Shown: positions 7,651 to 17,183 of the stretch, piece after piece
How the letters are laid out: each line of letters opens with the position of its first letter
How positions within the stretch are numbered: position 1 is the first letter of the stretch
DNA from: Lachnospiraceae bacterium NC2004
Lineage (GTDB): Bacteria > Bacillota > Clostridia > Lachnospirales > Lachnospiraceae
Direction: 5' to 3'
DNA: 64,000 bases
Assembly: GCA_000621905.1 (NCBI GenBank)
Contig: JHXB01000013.1
Coordinates: 1-64,000, forward strand
Translations under genes and position numbers: made by a program
Notes under the pieces: model-generated
Database searches by the model: none
Seen by the model: the letters and a program-made list of their open reading frames with translations, nothing else
Told to the model about the DNA's origin: nothing

Positions 7651-7874
7651 AGTGGGCTCAGAGAACCCGCATAGATATGGAGTTTCAGAAGGAGTTCTTG
7701 CATGTAATTCTGTAAATTGTATATACAATTACAAAAAATCCCTTTTACCCGAATATTCTCTCTCGGTCACCTTCTGAGAAACACTACTAACATTCTATCA
7801 TAACCAACCCTATAAAGTCAAACTCCTTCACTCCTCTCATCGCTGCAATCCGCCACAGACTATGCACTTCTACT
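7651..7874 (-). promoter_or_regulatory. CRISPR leader with promoter
   Basis: On the minus strand, TTGACT (7816-7821), an 18-nt spacer and TAGAAT (7792-7797) form a promoter pointing into the array, giving about 135 nt of leader before the first repeat. The leader holds a perfect 16-bp palindrome AATTGTATATACAATT (7715-7730) and a longer pairing of TTTCTCAGAAGG with CCTTCTGAAA. Both could be protein-binding or RNA structures of the leader. Confidence 0.65.
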
Positions 7875-8156
7875 CTATACAACTATTACATCTTGTTTAC
7901 TGTAATCCGGTGTTGAATCGTCACCAATAAAAGATAGTTTATCAGTACAGTTAGCGCATATTGTGTAAAATCGAATGTTGGACGACTCATCTAAAGAGGC
8001 AAGCAATCTTAGTTTACTATGCAATTCCTCATACTGCTTCTTATTAAGATTGCATTCAAAGACGCTATGCTGAACTCGCCTACCATACCCTTCTAAAGAC
8101 TTTGCTACTTTGCTACGAACCTTGTCATTAGATATATCATAACTAATCACATACAT
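7875..8156 (-). CDS. cas2: CRISPR-associated endonuclease Cas2
   Basis: A 93-aa protein of normal Cas2 length with the ferredoxin-like start MYVISYDISNDKVRSKV (conserved Asp after Tyr) and the usual GYGRRVQHSVFEC segment. Cas2 dimers bridge Cas1 dimers in the spacer-integration complex. The frame is intact and starts one base after the cas1 stop with GGAGGG upstream. Because cas1 is disrupted, this Cas2 probably has no functional local partner. Confidence 0.95.
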   Translation of the reverse strand: MYVISYDISNDKVRSKVAKSLEGYGRRVQHSVFECNLNKKQYEELHSKLRLLASLDESSNIRFYTICANCTDKLSFIGDDSTPDYSKQDVIVV

Positions 8157-8157
8157 A

Positions 8158-9143
8158 TTAATCCCTCCATCGATATGGTGAATACACTTCTTGAGACATT
8201 ATGCAAGTCTTTAGCTTAGATACCTGGCTACGTATTACTTTACGAAACGACGCATCTTCACTTGAAGATATCTTTCTGTTTATCCATCGTTCATACTCCT
8301 TGCAGAACTTACTGAAGCCATCATCATTTAGCAATACTCTACCTGTATCATCAGTGTCAAAATCGTATGTGCCAAGCATTCTCTTATTAAATAGATTCAT
8401 TACAAGCCTGTCTACCACAGGCTGTCTGAATTCCTCAACTATATCAAGCCCTAACGACTTGCGCCCATAACGAACACCATGCAGGAACCCTAGATATGTC
8501 TCGAATGATTCAGCATCTAATGCGCTTATAACTTCCTTGGTAAGAAAGGTATACGCAAGGCTCAAAATTATATTGATAGGATCTTTTGGCGGCCTTCGAT
8601 TTCTGCCCGAAAAAGCGAAATCTCCTTTAAGCATATGAACAAAAGCGTTTAAATAAATATTACTACACATACCTTCTATACCAAACAACTCATTGCTCGA
8701 CTCTTTATTAGGTATCTGCAATCTAAGAGACTCCATTAATTGAATATCCTTGTGCCAATCATATTCTTTATTCCACCTATGAGAACGAATAAGCGCCATC
8801 TGGTTTAAAATCTTGTTATCTATAATAATCCGTGCCATTTCGATTCTCTTCGCCTCATCAGTAAAGAGATGATATGTTCACATCTAAGAAATATATTCTT
8901 CGAACTCTCAGCAGCGGTATGTCCAATATACCTACCGGAATAAGACATGTAGCTAACATCAATGCCTTTCTCCATAAGGAAACGAAGTGCCTGTGTCGTC
9001 ACCTAAACATTACCTACAATAACAATATTATCGACATTGATAATCGGAATATCAAAAAGACTCTTGTCATCCTTAACGACCTCTATTCTTTCTCCGTTCT
9101 TCTTAACGCACGCTCCCTGTTCTTTAACGTATAATGCAGCCAT
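8158..9143 (-). pseudogene. cas1: cas1 broken by a nonsense codon and a frameshift
   Basis: Cas1 integrates new spacers. Translation from ATG at 9143 (GGGAGGG upstream) gives MAALYVKEQG...IVIVGNV, then TAG at 9003-9005, where homologues commonly carry Gln, then VTTQALRFLMEKGIDVSY in the same frame. Near 8875-8877 one base is missing: restoring an A gives a continuous EQYHLFTDEAKRIEMARII reading, while the present sequence shifts frame. The remaining 226 codons are normal Cas1, including GIEG, the FLHGVRYGRKSLGLD region and EEFRQPVVDR. The repaired length is about 328 aa, typical for the family. Two independent lesions point to a real pseudogene. Confidence 0.85.
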
Positions 9144-9176
9144 AATTATCCCTCCCCACTAAAGAAGTACAACCTG

Positions 9177-9551
9177 TTAATGCACACTCATATAATCTCT
9201 AAATTTCACAAATTGAAAAAATGATGTCTTCTCAACACCTCCACTCTCCAACACCTTTTCTTCAACCCTCCTGTCAGAACAAGCTGATACCACTTTAACC
9301 CCTTTATCAAGTAACATGGAAATAACTGCATATGATAAAGTGAACTCCCCCTGACACATAACGACATCCGGATCATACTTCATTATATCATCGACAGATT
9401 TGCACGCTATATCTCTAATATCATCTTCTGACGAATCTACGTCAACATATGGAAATGGCACATCGACAATCTCACCCCACTGTCTTGCGGCACTTAGTTG
9501 ATCTTCACTCCATGATTCAATTCTATGGTTAGAAAAATTAATAAAGCTCAT
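9177..9551 (-). CDS. csx20: Csx20-like small CARF protein, candidate ring nuclease
   Basis: A 124-aa protein beginning MSFINFSNH, with WSEDQLSAARQWGEIVDVPFP and VVMCQGEFTLSYAVISML and ending FFQFVKFRDY. I recognise this as the Csx20-type CARF-only family found with type III systems. Related small CARF proteins (Csx15, Csx16, Csx20) are regarded as ring nucleases that cut cyclic oligoadenylates and so end the immune signal. The start at MSF is chosen because GAGGTG lies at the right distance. It sits between the interference and adaptation genes on the same strand. Confidence 0.6.
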   Translation of the reverse strand: MSFINFSNHRIESWSEDQLSAARQWGEIVDVPFPYVDVDSSEDDIRDIACKSVDDIMKYDPDVVMCQGEFTLSYAVISMLLDKGVKVVSACSDRRVEEKVLESGGVEKTSFFQFVKFRDYMSVH

Positions 9552-9624
9552 AATCATTTCACCTCACAATAAAACTTGACTATATATTAGCATGTGGAAC
9601 ATCACATCTTCTCTTGAAAACATT

Positions 9625-11751
9625 TTAAACTTTCTTCCAATTAGGGAATCCCTTTTTATTACAATCTGAGTAGATAATTTCATACTCTTTATCAATTGGA
9701 ACACACTGAGCATCACTTCCTTTTTCTAAAAAATAATATGGCATAGAAACACTCTCCTTCTTATCTATAATTTCTAAACATACAAAAAAAGGTTTGCCAT
9801 CTCTACCTTCTTTATATTCTGTAACTCTTGCTTTATACTTAACATCATGTTCTAGTTTTGTTTTATAAGATTTATAATCTTTATTTGAATCACCCTTCCG
9901 TGAAGAATTACAATCATCAAACCACGACCCTTCAAGCGTAATATCCGAATCAGTTGGAAGAGGTAATATACGAAGTCTATCTGAATTAGTGTGATTATCT
10001 GCGAACCAATTAAATACCTCATCTTTATTCTTCTTTACTAACCGTGGATATCTCACTTCCTTACCTTCAACAGACCTATAATCACTCATCGCAAGGATAC
10101 TTAAGTACGTAATTGAAATATCATCTACCATTAGCGGTGTATGACGAATGCTAGGTACCGAATCCTCAATTGTAATCTTAGCTCCTGTCGAAACATCATA
10201 CTCGAGTTTGCGGATGTATTGCCTCGTAACACGCATCTTAACACTGCCATATCCTAAAGGTCTAGCGTGACCTAACTTATGCCATCTACTACTATCAGAA
10301 CTATTTTCACCTAAACAAAGGGTCCATATAAGAGTGCTTAACTGGTCTTCGGTTATCCTGTCAAAGAATACACGAAAGAAAAAACTTCCTCTCTCCACAC
10401 ACTCCATCGTTGAATTTAAGCGTTTAATATCATCCGATGTTCGTGGCTTACCGTTCCAATACATCTTCCTTCCACGTGGACTTGATTTGTCCAGGTGCCG
10501 ATACTCTGTATACACATTACCCTTATCATCTTCCTTTTTCACTCCATAAAAATCAAAATTCCAATAAGCTGCATCCGGACAAGGTTTATCCAGATAAAAC
10601 TCATAGGAAGAAGTCCTTGGTTGACCAAGTATGTCTAGTGTTCTATATTCCGTCCTTAGTTCTCCTATCGTCGTTGCATCGGTAAAACGTACATGCCCCT
10701 GTATACCTTTTCCCTCTTTCGTCCCAAATAACATGCAAGCAGGACATAGATGATTAGTATCTCCACAAGGTTGATATTTGTCATCAATAATATCTTTCCA
10801 CTTTCTATGCTGTGCGATTCTACCAATCGACGAATTAGACATGTATACTTCAGAACCACCATCATCTTTGTCCACGATAAAATAGTATACAGGTATCATT
10901 CCACCCTTTTCAGCAACTCGCTCCAATTTATTTAGCAAGCTCTTTCGTTGCTCATTATTAGGATTCTTCTGTCCCCCCGAAACATTATCCCTCCTAAGAA
11001 TCGAAGACATCTGACGATATGGAGTATCCTCTTTGGCACTCTCGCCTCCAATCCACGTATGCACTATTTTATTCGGCTGTAAAAAAACAACATGATATGG
11101 TTTCCTCGTATCAACAGGAATATTGCATTGTACATAGCCTATTTTCTCAATGTACTCCCCGCATGCGTACTTCTTACTTCCTATCACAATCGCTTTACAT
11201 GCATCTTTTGTTTGTTTATTATCAGGGACAATTCTTGCTTGTTCTTTTTTAGAGACTGCACTCCACAATCTCCATTCATGACTATCTATATCATATTCAA
11301 GCAATCCTCTCTTGTTAACTGATCCATATATTGGCACTCGCTGACTAATTGGTTTATCGCTTAACAAAAAAGGAAAACAACTGTCAGTCACGGCTTCGTA
11401 CATCCCCCTAATCATCCCTCTTATCTCACTTCCAGGAACAATATATCTCTTGTCTGATTCTCCTCCTATATGATAAAAATCATACTTTTTATGGCAGTTT
11501 CTTCTTTCATCATTACTGATTCCCACGCGCTCTTCATGCGTTTTTACATCAATGTAATGTGGATGAGAACCATCTGGAATAATTAACGGAGTCTTCACAC
11601 TCATCTCGACTTCCAACCACCCAGTGTTCAACTGTTCTTTACCATGATAATTCTCTTCTCTGTTCTTTCTGTTCTTACGTACAGCGCCACCATTCTCATC
11701 GAACGGAATAAAATTGTACGGATTAACAAATCTTTTTAACTCTGTACTCAT
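9625..11751 (-). CDS. TIGR03986-like RAMP (Cas7-like) protein
   Basis: A 708-aa RAMP-superfamily subunit expected to form part of the crRNA backbone. Visible marks are a Cas7-like loop VPGSEIRGMIRGMYEAVTDSC near residue 107, a cysteine cluster (CGDTNHLCPACMLFG, near 330) typical of type III RAMPs, and a glycine-rich RPLGYGSVKM segment near 500. The last ~100 residues are strand-rich and could be an OB-like fold. The length and layout match the TIGR03986 family linked to type III-D loci. Its start overlaps the csx19 stop by ATGA, so translation is probably coupled. Confidence 0.75.
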   Translation of the reverse strand: MSTELKRFVNPYNFIPFDENGGAVRKNRKNREENYHGKEQLNTGWLEVEMSVKTPLIIPDGSHPHYIDVKTHEERVGISNDERRNCHKKYDFYHIGGESDKRYIVPGSEIRGMIRGMYEAVTDSCFPFLLSDKPISQRVPIYGSVNKRGLLEYDIDSHEWRLWSAVSKKEQARIVPDNKQTKDACKAIVIGSKKYACGEYIEKIGYVQCNIPVDTRKPYHVVFLQPNKIVHTWIGGESAKEDTPYRQMSSILRRDNVSGGQKNPNNEQRKSLLNKLERVAEKGGMIPVYYFIVDKDDGGSEVYMSNSSIGRIAQHRKWKDIIDDKYQPCGDTNHLCPACMLFGTKEGKGIQGHVRFTDATTIGELRTEYRTLDILGQPRTSSYEFYLDKPCPDAAYWNFDFYGVKKEDDKGNVYTEYRHLDKSSPRGRKMYWNGKPRTSDDIKRLNSTMECVERGSFFFRVFFDRITEDQLSTLIWTLCLGENSSDSSRWHKLGHARPLGYGSVKMRVTRQYIRKLEYDVSTGAKITIEDSVPSIRHTPLMVDDISITYLSILAMSDYRSVEGKEVRYPRLVKKNKDEVFNWFADNHTNSDRLRILPLPTDSDITLEGSWFDDCNSSRKGDSNKDYKSYKTKLEHDVKYKARVTEYKEGRDGKPFFVCLEIIDKKESVSMPYYFLEKGSDAQCVPIDKEYEIIYSDCNKKGFPNWKKV

Positions 11752-12311
11752 AATTGTTTACCTCCCTCATCCACAAATCCACTCAATCGATAATCTACCG
11801 CTGACGCCATACCATCTGTATCATAACTATAATATGTTCTAGTAGTTATATAGCCAATTGGAATATCGCAAGGTAATTCATACCGCCCTCCAACCGTTGA
11901 CATCACAATGGATTTTTCTCCTTTAACTATTGTTTTTTCAGGATTGCAATCAATCTTTTGTCGACCGTCAATATAAATCATCTCCAGTGCATCAGGGAGA
12001 CCAGAGTCTGAAGAAGATCTCAGCTCAGCATATCTACTACTCATATATGTATCATCAGCTACTCTCCAATGAAAATCCGACCCTATCGCACCTCTCCTTG
12101 CTAACACTTCAATATTACCATCAAAAACCCTAAGTTCCAATAAACTATCTGTTATTAGACTTGCAATCGACTCAGCCGTAGCATATTCAACCATGAAACA
12201 ATCCGTATAATACGCTATCATGTATCGAAATCTGTCTGCGTACTGGAGAACACGATTTATGATTTCCTCTTCTTGAACAGTGCATTTATCTCTTATCCAT
12301 ATTCTTTGCAT
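11748..12311 (-). CDS. csx19: Csx19-like type III-D protein
   Basis: A 187-aa protein with the pattern RVFDGNIEVLARRG..FHWRVADD and, near the end, YYSYDTDGMASAVDYRLSGF. This fits Csx19 (TIGR03984), a small protein specific to type III-D loci whose biochemical role is not well established. It overlaps both neighbours (TAATG upstream, ATGA downstream) in a tightly packed operon. GGAGG lies only three bases from its ATG, so initiation probably relies on coupling. Confidence 0.65.
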   Translation of the reverse strand: MQRIWIRDKCTVQEEEIINRVLQYADRFRYMIAYYTDCFMVEYATAESIASLITDSLLELRVFDGNIEVLARRGAIGSDFHWRVADDTYMSSRYAELRSSSDSGLPDALEMIYIDGRQKIDCNPEKTIVKGEKSIVMSTVGGRYELPCDIPIGYITTRTYYSYDTDGMASAVDYRLSGFVDEGGKQL

Positions 12312-13570
12312 TACCTTACCTCCGGTATTGTCAATCTATGTTCCTTTAGTTCTGTTGTATATTCTTCACCATTAATATATATTCTATCGATAGAAACACG
12401 TCCTCGTCCTACACCCTTTTCCCCACCTATAGCAAGAATTCCTAAATCCAAATCCATTATAGCAATCTCTAACATGTTTCTGCTAATACCATTTAGCATC
12501 TTGTTGTTGATGCTCATATTCAGCACCCCTGTGCCACCTTGCACGCATCTCACGGTGTAAAGTGCGGAATTTCTAGGAGCCATTGTAAAACGATCCAACG
12601 CATTTCGTGTTATAGTAACATCCTTCCCGTTAATTATCTCTGATTCAGAGAAAACAATCGATGACCTTGTATGGTCCTGTTTACCTGGCATCATACCAAA
12701 TAATCTATCAACATTTAATAACGCACTCTTCTCGTCGTCCATATGACAATCCCTAACTAAATCTCTCATATGATGTCGAAAAACTCCAGCCCAAGTTGTT
12801 CCAGGAACAATTGGATGCCCCTTTATGTTAGTTAACATAACACTATCTGGTTTTGTTCCATCATCTTGAACTTCATAATCTGTCGTTTTAACGCGGATAT
12901 TAATACTATCATTTACAGAAAAACATATTCTTATCCGTGTTTCATTCTTAACGTCACTTATTCCATTAACAGATTCGGCATCAACAAACGCATTACTACT
13001 AAAAGGGTTAAAAACAATCCATTTGTCCACATCTTCAGGAAAACGAAATACCATCTTTTTGATTGCAACTTCAAAATCGCCATATCCACGCGTTGTCCTA
13101 GCACCCAACTGAATCCCATCTTTTACAATTTCTGCCAGCACCTTTTCCAAGGCACCATTAGCATCTTCATCCAGTCCGTCTGTTTCCAATATACAATAGA
13201 ACGGGCAATTACATTCCGCAACTTGAAAGTCATATTTACTTCCGCTAATTGTCATCCCCCAATCATCCAGTCCAACACCGTCACGAGCTAACACTTCCAC
13301 ATCTGAACCTTGCACATCAGAATAAAGTACAGCATCACTTACAAGAATTCGACTTTCTTGAATTGCACTACCATTAATAAACCCAAAAACAATATCCTCG
13401 TATTTAGTATCTATTCTATCACGTAATGCTCCTGCAATCGAACTTCCGGGTACGAACGGAAAACCTCTCTTATCAGTAAGTATATCACTATCAGTTATTC
13501 CATCCGATCCAACTCCTATTCTTAGTGGTGACAATTGCTTCATCTCCAATTGATAGTAGGTTTTTATCAT
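12311..13570 (-). CDS. Double-domain Cas7-like RAMP (Csm3-related fusion)
   Basis: A 419-aa protein with two Cas7-type halves. The first half has SDILTDKRGFPFVPGSSIAG near residue 28-47 and a glycine-rich ARTTRGYGDFEV near 157. The second has PIVPGTTWAGVFRHHM near 256 and GGEKGVGRGRVSI near 384. In Csm3-like proteins an Asp just before the PGSS loop cuts target RNA every 6 nt; the Asp residues in TDSDILTD are candidates. Fused Cas7 subunits are known in type III-D2, and this layout fits that trend. It lies 11 bases after the Csx10-like gene. Confidence 0.75.
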   Translation of the reverse strand: MIKTYYQLEMKQLSPLRIGVGSDGITDSDILTDKRGFPFVPGSSIAGALRDRIDTKYEDIVFGFINGSAIQESRILVSDAVLYSDVQGSDVEVLARDGVGLDDWGMTISGSKYDFQVAECNCPFYCILETDGLDEDANGALEKVLAEIVKDGIQLGARTTRGYGDFEVAIKKMVFRFPEDVDKWIVFNPFSSNAFVDAESVNGISDVKNETRIRICFSVNDSINIRVKTTDYEVQDDGTKPDSVMLTNIKGHPIVPGTTWAGVFRHHMRDLVRDCHMDDEKSALLNVDRLFGMMPGKQDHTRSSIVFSESEIINGKDVTITRNALDRFTMAPRNSALYTVRCVQGGTGVLNMSINNKMLNGISRNMLEIAIMDLDLGILAIGGEKGVGRGRVSIDRIYINGEEYTTELKEHRLTIPEVR

Positions 13571-13581
13571 AATAACGCCTC

Positions 13582-15693
13582 CTATTTGGTATAGTGTGCT
13601 TTGTGTAGCACGCTACTCAAAACAATCTTCCAATCATTCTTTATTATTCTAAACACATTTTCTTTATCCCAATTATTACTAATCAAACCTGACAATTGCT
13701 CTATCCACTCTATATTATTCTCTCCGTATAGAGTATTTATCAAATTACCACAGTCTTTCTTTCGACTAATGATTATCTCGCTACTCACATCAGATTCTTT
13801 CATATCGTTTATTCTCATTCGTAAATCCTCTATACTGTCAGCATCATTCAACATAGCTCTTAAGCGACCAATAGGTAATGCGCTCTTCATTTCCCCTCCT
13901 TTAATCTGATTCTTGATTTCACTCCATTTACTCTCAGCATATTCCTTAATATACTCCAAAGAAACTCTTTTTAATAACACAGCTTCCAATTGCTTACTAA
14001 CCTCCGTAGAAGTCTCAACACCTAGAATATCCACGTCTGATATTTTATTAGGTGTATTCCACTCTTTCAGATCTCCTATTGTATATACCGAACATCTTCC
14101 AAAGCCTTCTTGCTGCATCTCTCCTACTGTTATCGAATCAGGGACACCCCCATCCTCTGCAACAAAACAATATACACTACCACCACACACCGCTGGAATG
14201 TGAGGTTTATTCATCTGCCATTTTGTCTGATATCCACTAATAATCCGATATCTACATTGATCATCATATCCTTCAGGATGGCTATTATTAATTTTTAATT
14301 CTTTCGCTATATAACTGCGCACCACATCATTATCCGTAATATAGAATCCATCATCAATAATCATATCTGCATCTAATACAACAAAAATCGCCTCGCCATT
14401 CCCGACATCTCTTTTCTTTTCGTCTACTTTCTTAATATCTAACGATACTAAAGAACACGACGCATATTGTGCGGATTTACTTTTCCCAAATCTCAAAGAA
14501 TAGTTTTTGAACATATCCACAACAAGATCTTGATACCTGTTAGGAACATCAACAAAACCTCCATATATCACGAATGGATTTAACGAATCCACAGAGTATA
14601 ACATTCTCTCAAATCCATCTCTATCAGATAACCGAACATGATACTCCGAATGGACCTCCGGATAGGTGATTTTTACATTCTGATCAACCAATGTCGCATA
14701 ACTGCCTTCAAGAGTCTTAGGCTTCTTTTTAGTATAACCATTATCATTCTCAGTATAGCGGTTTATAATTCTGTTATTATCGTTTTTTAGCTTTAAGAAC
14801 ATCAATGGTGTTGGGACAGATCGAACGCCGTCAATAACAGGTGTTGCATCACTCCATATTACTTCTCCATTTAAGAACAAGTCCTTGAACTCTTCAGAAT
14901 CCGCTCTATTAGATTTATAGTACTGTGAAGCCATACATCCAATTACGCTCCGCGAAGGGATTGCGGTCTGAATCTCATCATAACTCTGCAAGGCTATAGG
15001 GGCATTAAAAACAACCTTGTAATGTATCCTCACTCTTGTATCTTCTTCTGCTTCCTGGTTATAACAACTCACTCTTATATCCTTCTTACAATCAACCTCT
15101 TCCAACGAAAGACGAACATTACCTAACCCACGGTTTCTCAAAGATCCGATATGCCTAGTTGCTGTACAAACAGTTCTAAGCACATCTACATCCTTTTCAT
15201 CAGCATACACAAGCGCATATAACTCTGTTTCTTTATTTCTGTTTGGATAAAGAGGATTATAGTGACTTAACACACGCGTGAAACGAAGAGTATTATCAAC
15301 CTTAACCCCGTCTTTTAATCGAGTCTGTCCTCTAACGTAACTAAATAAATCAATAACGTCAACTCTGCTCAATCCATAACGAGTAACACTATCATCTAAT
15401 AAATATGCACGTAATTCTTCATATCCATATAAATATGCATTTTCAATTACTAGACTCCCTGATGTCCCAAAAGAATCACCAAAGACTCTATTAATCCACT
15501 CATCCCCTATACCATCATATCCCATGCTTTTGAGACTCTCGGCTGCCTCTCTTAAGCATCCTTTCATCCTGCGAGCAGGTATGTACGGTAAACCAACATC
15601 ATCCATACAAATATCTCGATCCACAGAGTTACCAGCGCTTTCACCACTTCCAGCACACATGTCAGACTTCAACACTATTTTTAGTTTATACAT
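13582..15693 (-). CDS. csx10: Csx10-like RAMP protein
   Basis: A 703-aa RAMP protein with an N-terminal Cas7/Cas5-like domain: VDRDICMDDVGLPYIPARR at about 24-42 followed by MKGCLREAAESL, and LRNRGLGNVRLSL near 190. A second domain starts near 225 (YKVVFNAPIALQSYDE, then IPSRSVIGCMASQYY). The PYIPARRMKG signature is typical of Csx10, the hallmark subunit of type III-D, which takes the place of Csm4/Cmr3 at the crRNA 5' end. Its ATG overlaps the cas10 stop (TGATG). It is longer than many Csx10 proteins because of a ~200-aa helical C-terminus (500-703) that might substitute for a small subunit; this is inference. Confidence 0.7.
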   Translation of the reverse strand: MYKLKIVLKSDMCAGSGESAGNSVDRDICMDDVGLPYIPARRMKGCLREAAESLKSMGYDGIGDEWINRVFGDSFGTSGSLVIENAYLYGYEELRAYLLDDSVTRYGLSRVDVIDLFSYVRGQTRLKDGVKVDNTLRFTRVLSHYNPLYPNRNKETELYALVYADEKDVDVLRTVCTATRHIGSLRNRGLGNVRLSLEEVDCKKDIRVSCYNQEAEEDTRVRIHYKVVFNAPIALQSYDEIQTAIPSRSVIGCMASQYYKSNRADSEEFKDLFLNGEVIWSDATPVIDGVRSVPTPLMFLKLKNDNNRIINRYTENDNGYTKKKPKTLEGSYATLVDQNVKITYPEVHSEYHVRLSDRDGFERMLYSVDSLNPFVIYGGFVDVPNRYQDLVVDMFKNYSLRFGKSKSAQYASCSLVSLDIKKVDEKKRDVGNGEAIFVVLDADMIIDDGFYITDNDVVRSYIAKELKINNSHPEGYDDQCRYRIISGYQTKWQMNKPHIPAVCGGSVYCFVAEDGGVPDSITVGEMQQEGFGRCSVYTIGDLKEWNTPNKISDVDILGVETSTEVSKQLEAVLLKRVSLEYIKEYAESKWSEIKNQIKGGEMKSALPIGRLRAMLNDADSIEDLRMRINDMKESDVSSEIIISRKKDCGNLINTLYGENNIEWIEQLSGLISNNWDKENVFRIIKNDWKIVLSSVLHKAHYTK

Positions 15694-17162
15694 CAGTCTT
15701 CCTCCCTAAACCATAAATCATACACCTCATATATATCATATATAATTTTCATTAGTCTTTCTTCATCATCTACGACCTCACTCAAAGCCTCTTTCAAACC
15801 AACGTTATGTCCGCATAACTTTACATACTCTTTTCTTCCATCAGCATGACTAATCTCCCACTTACTGCCAATTGTCTTGATTGATGTCCTCGCAATATGT
15901 CGCTCTTTAATAATATCAACAACCTTTTCTACACACTTAAAAGAATCACTATCTGCCGACGAACCACCTAGCCTATATGGTCTTGCAATAGATTTATCAG
16001 TTCCGTGTGATACACGTATTGCGTTAAGGTCTCCGGTAATACCACTATGAATATAGTGATAGTCAATCCAACTCTCTTCCTTAAGAGTTTCACCATGAAT
16101 CCTAGTTTTCGCGTAGTCACAACATTGTTCAGCAATTTCGTAAGCTCTTGCAAAAGGATAATGGCTATGAAATATACATATTCCTGCACATGACGAGTAA
16201 CCTTTTTCTTCTGGCATTGCAGAAACATATGCCTCCGTGTACTTAACTGCATATCTCGCGTTACATATAAAAGTCATATCATCTCCATCTGCAACAATCA
16301 ACCTAAATGCTTTATTTATCGAACTATCCTCTGTTTTACTAAGATCATCCTTGCATTTTTTCATGGCTTTAAGTCCTAGATTAACAAATACATCACTTGT
16401 CTTTCTGGTAAACTCTCTCATTTGTCGAACACAATAATCATAATCCGAAGCCTCTCCTAATAAATCTTGAATCTTCCTACCCATATTGTTACCGTCGGCA
16501 TGAACAACAGCAAGTAAGCTTTCTTCATCACGCTTAGTTGCGAGACTATCTAGGTATCTCACATAAGTGTCAGAATTAGTATCAACATTCTTTTTAAAAG
16601 TCAATCTTTTACTTTGTCCCTCAGCTGTAACCCTTTCTATGGTGTTTTCAATATAGTCAATATCTACATAAGGCTGAAAGGTTACACGATCAACCATAGC
16701 AAAAGGAACCAGATTGTTATCCCGTCCAGAAGACACCGTATTCTTCTTTTTATCCACTTCTCTCTTTAGATTAGCATAATCCTTTTTATAATTATCGCTC
16801 GCCTGTACACATACAACCATCGGAACCATTCCAGGACAATCTCTAGCAATTCGATAAGAGAACAACCTATTCAGCTGACAATAGATTTTTTCATCAGAAA
16901 AAAGCAACGTGTCATTGCCTCCACCACGAAACAATTCAACAACACAGAGTTCACCACTTTCAAACTGTTTAACTACGTTTTCAAGTGAAAAAGTCTCATC
17001 TCCTCCTGCCTTCTGGAACCTAATTTTAGCCTTTCCCGCTTCTTCAGCAAGTATATCCCATGCATTAGTAATATTAATGGATGCACCTACAATTTCACGA
17101 ATCCTGTTCGTGCGAAATATGTAATCTTGCTTTGAGCGAATTGTATATTGAGCTAATAACAA
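15693..17162 (-). CDS. cas10: Minimal Cas10 (no HD domain), cyclase palm retained
   Basis: A 489-aa protein starting directly with the first palm domain (YIFRTNRIREIVGASINIT, 14-32) and lacking the N-terminal HD nuclease, so DNase activity is unlikely. GGGND (80-84) and HADGNNMG (221-228) mark palm features. The catalytic turn of the second palm is ADGDD (291-295), i.e. DGDD in place of GGDD with both metal-binding Asp residues kept. It should make cyclic oligoadenylate on target RNA binding, in line with the two CARF-HEPN proteins. It starts with TTG at 17162, supported by GAGGAGGTG. It follows cas6 by 21 bases. Confidence 0.85.
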   Translation of the reverse strand: MLLAQYTIRSKQDYIFRTNRIREIVGASINITNAWDILAEEAGKAKIRFQKAGGDETFSLENVVKQFESGELCVVELFRGGGNDTLLFSDEKIYCQLNRLFSYRIARDCPGMVPMVVCVQASDNYKKDYANLKREVDKKKNTVSSGRDNNLVPFAMVDRVTFQPYVDIDYIENTIERVTAEGQSKRLTFKKNVDTNSDTYVRYLDSLATKRDEESLLAVVHADGNNMGRKIQDLLGEASDYDYCVRQMREFTRKTSDVFVNLGLKAMKKCKDDLSKTEDSSINKAFRLIVADGDDMTFICNARYAVKYTEAYVSAMPEEKGYSSCAGICIFHSHYPFARAYEIAEQCCDYAKTRIHGETLKEESWIDYHYIHSGITGDLNAIRVSHGTDKSIARPYRLGGSSADSDSFKCVEKVVDIIKERHIARTSIKTIGSKWEISHADGRKEYVKLCGHNVGLKEALSEVVDDEERLMKIIYDIYEVYDLWFREED

Positions 17163-17183
17163 TTACTCACACCTCCTCTTATT

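Noticed and set aside
9003-9005. TAG in cas1 as a recoded or read-through codon
   Set aside because: A separate one-base deletion near 8876 also breaks the gene, so decay explains both more simply than recoding.
12866-13291. Plus-strand 141-codon open frame inside the double Cas7 gene
   Set aside because: Fully antisense to a well-supported gene, no ribosome binding site, composition typical of a shadow frame.
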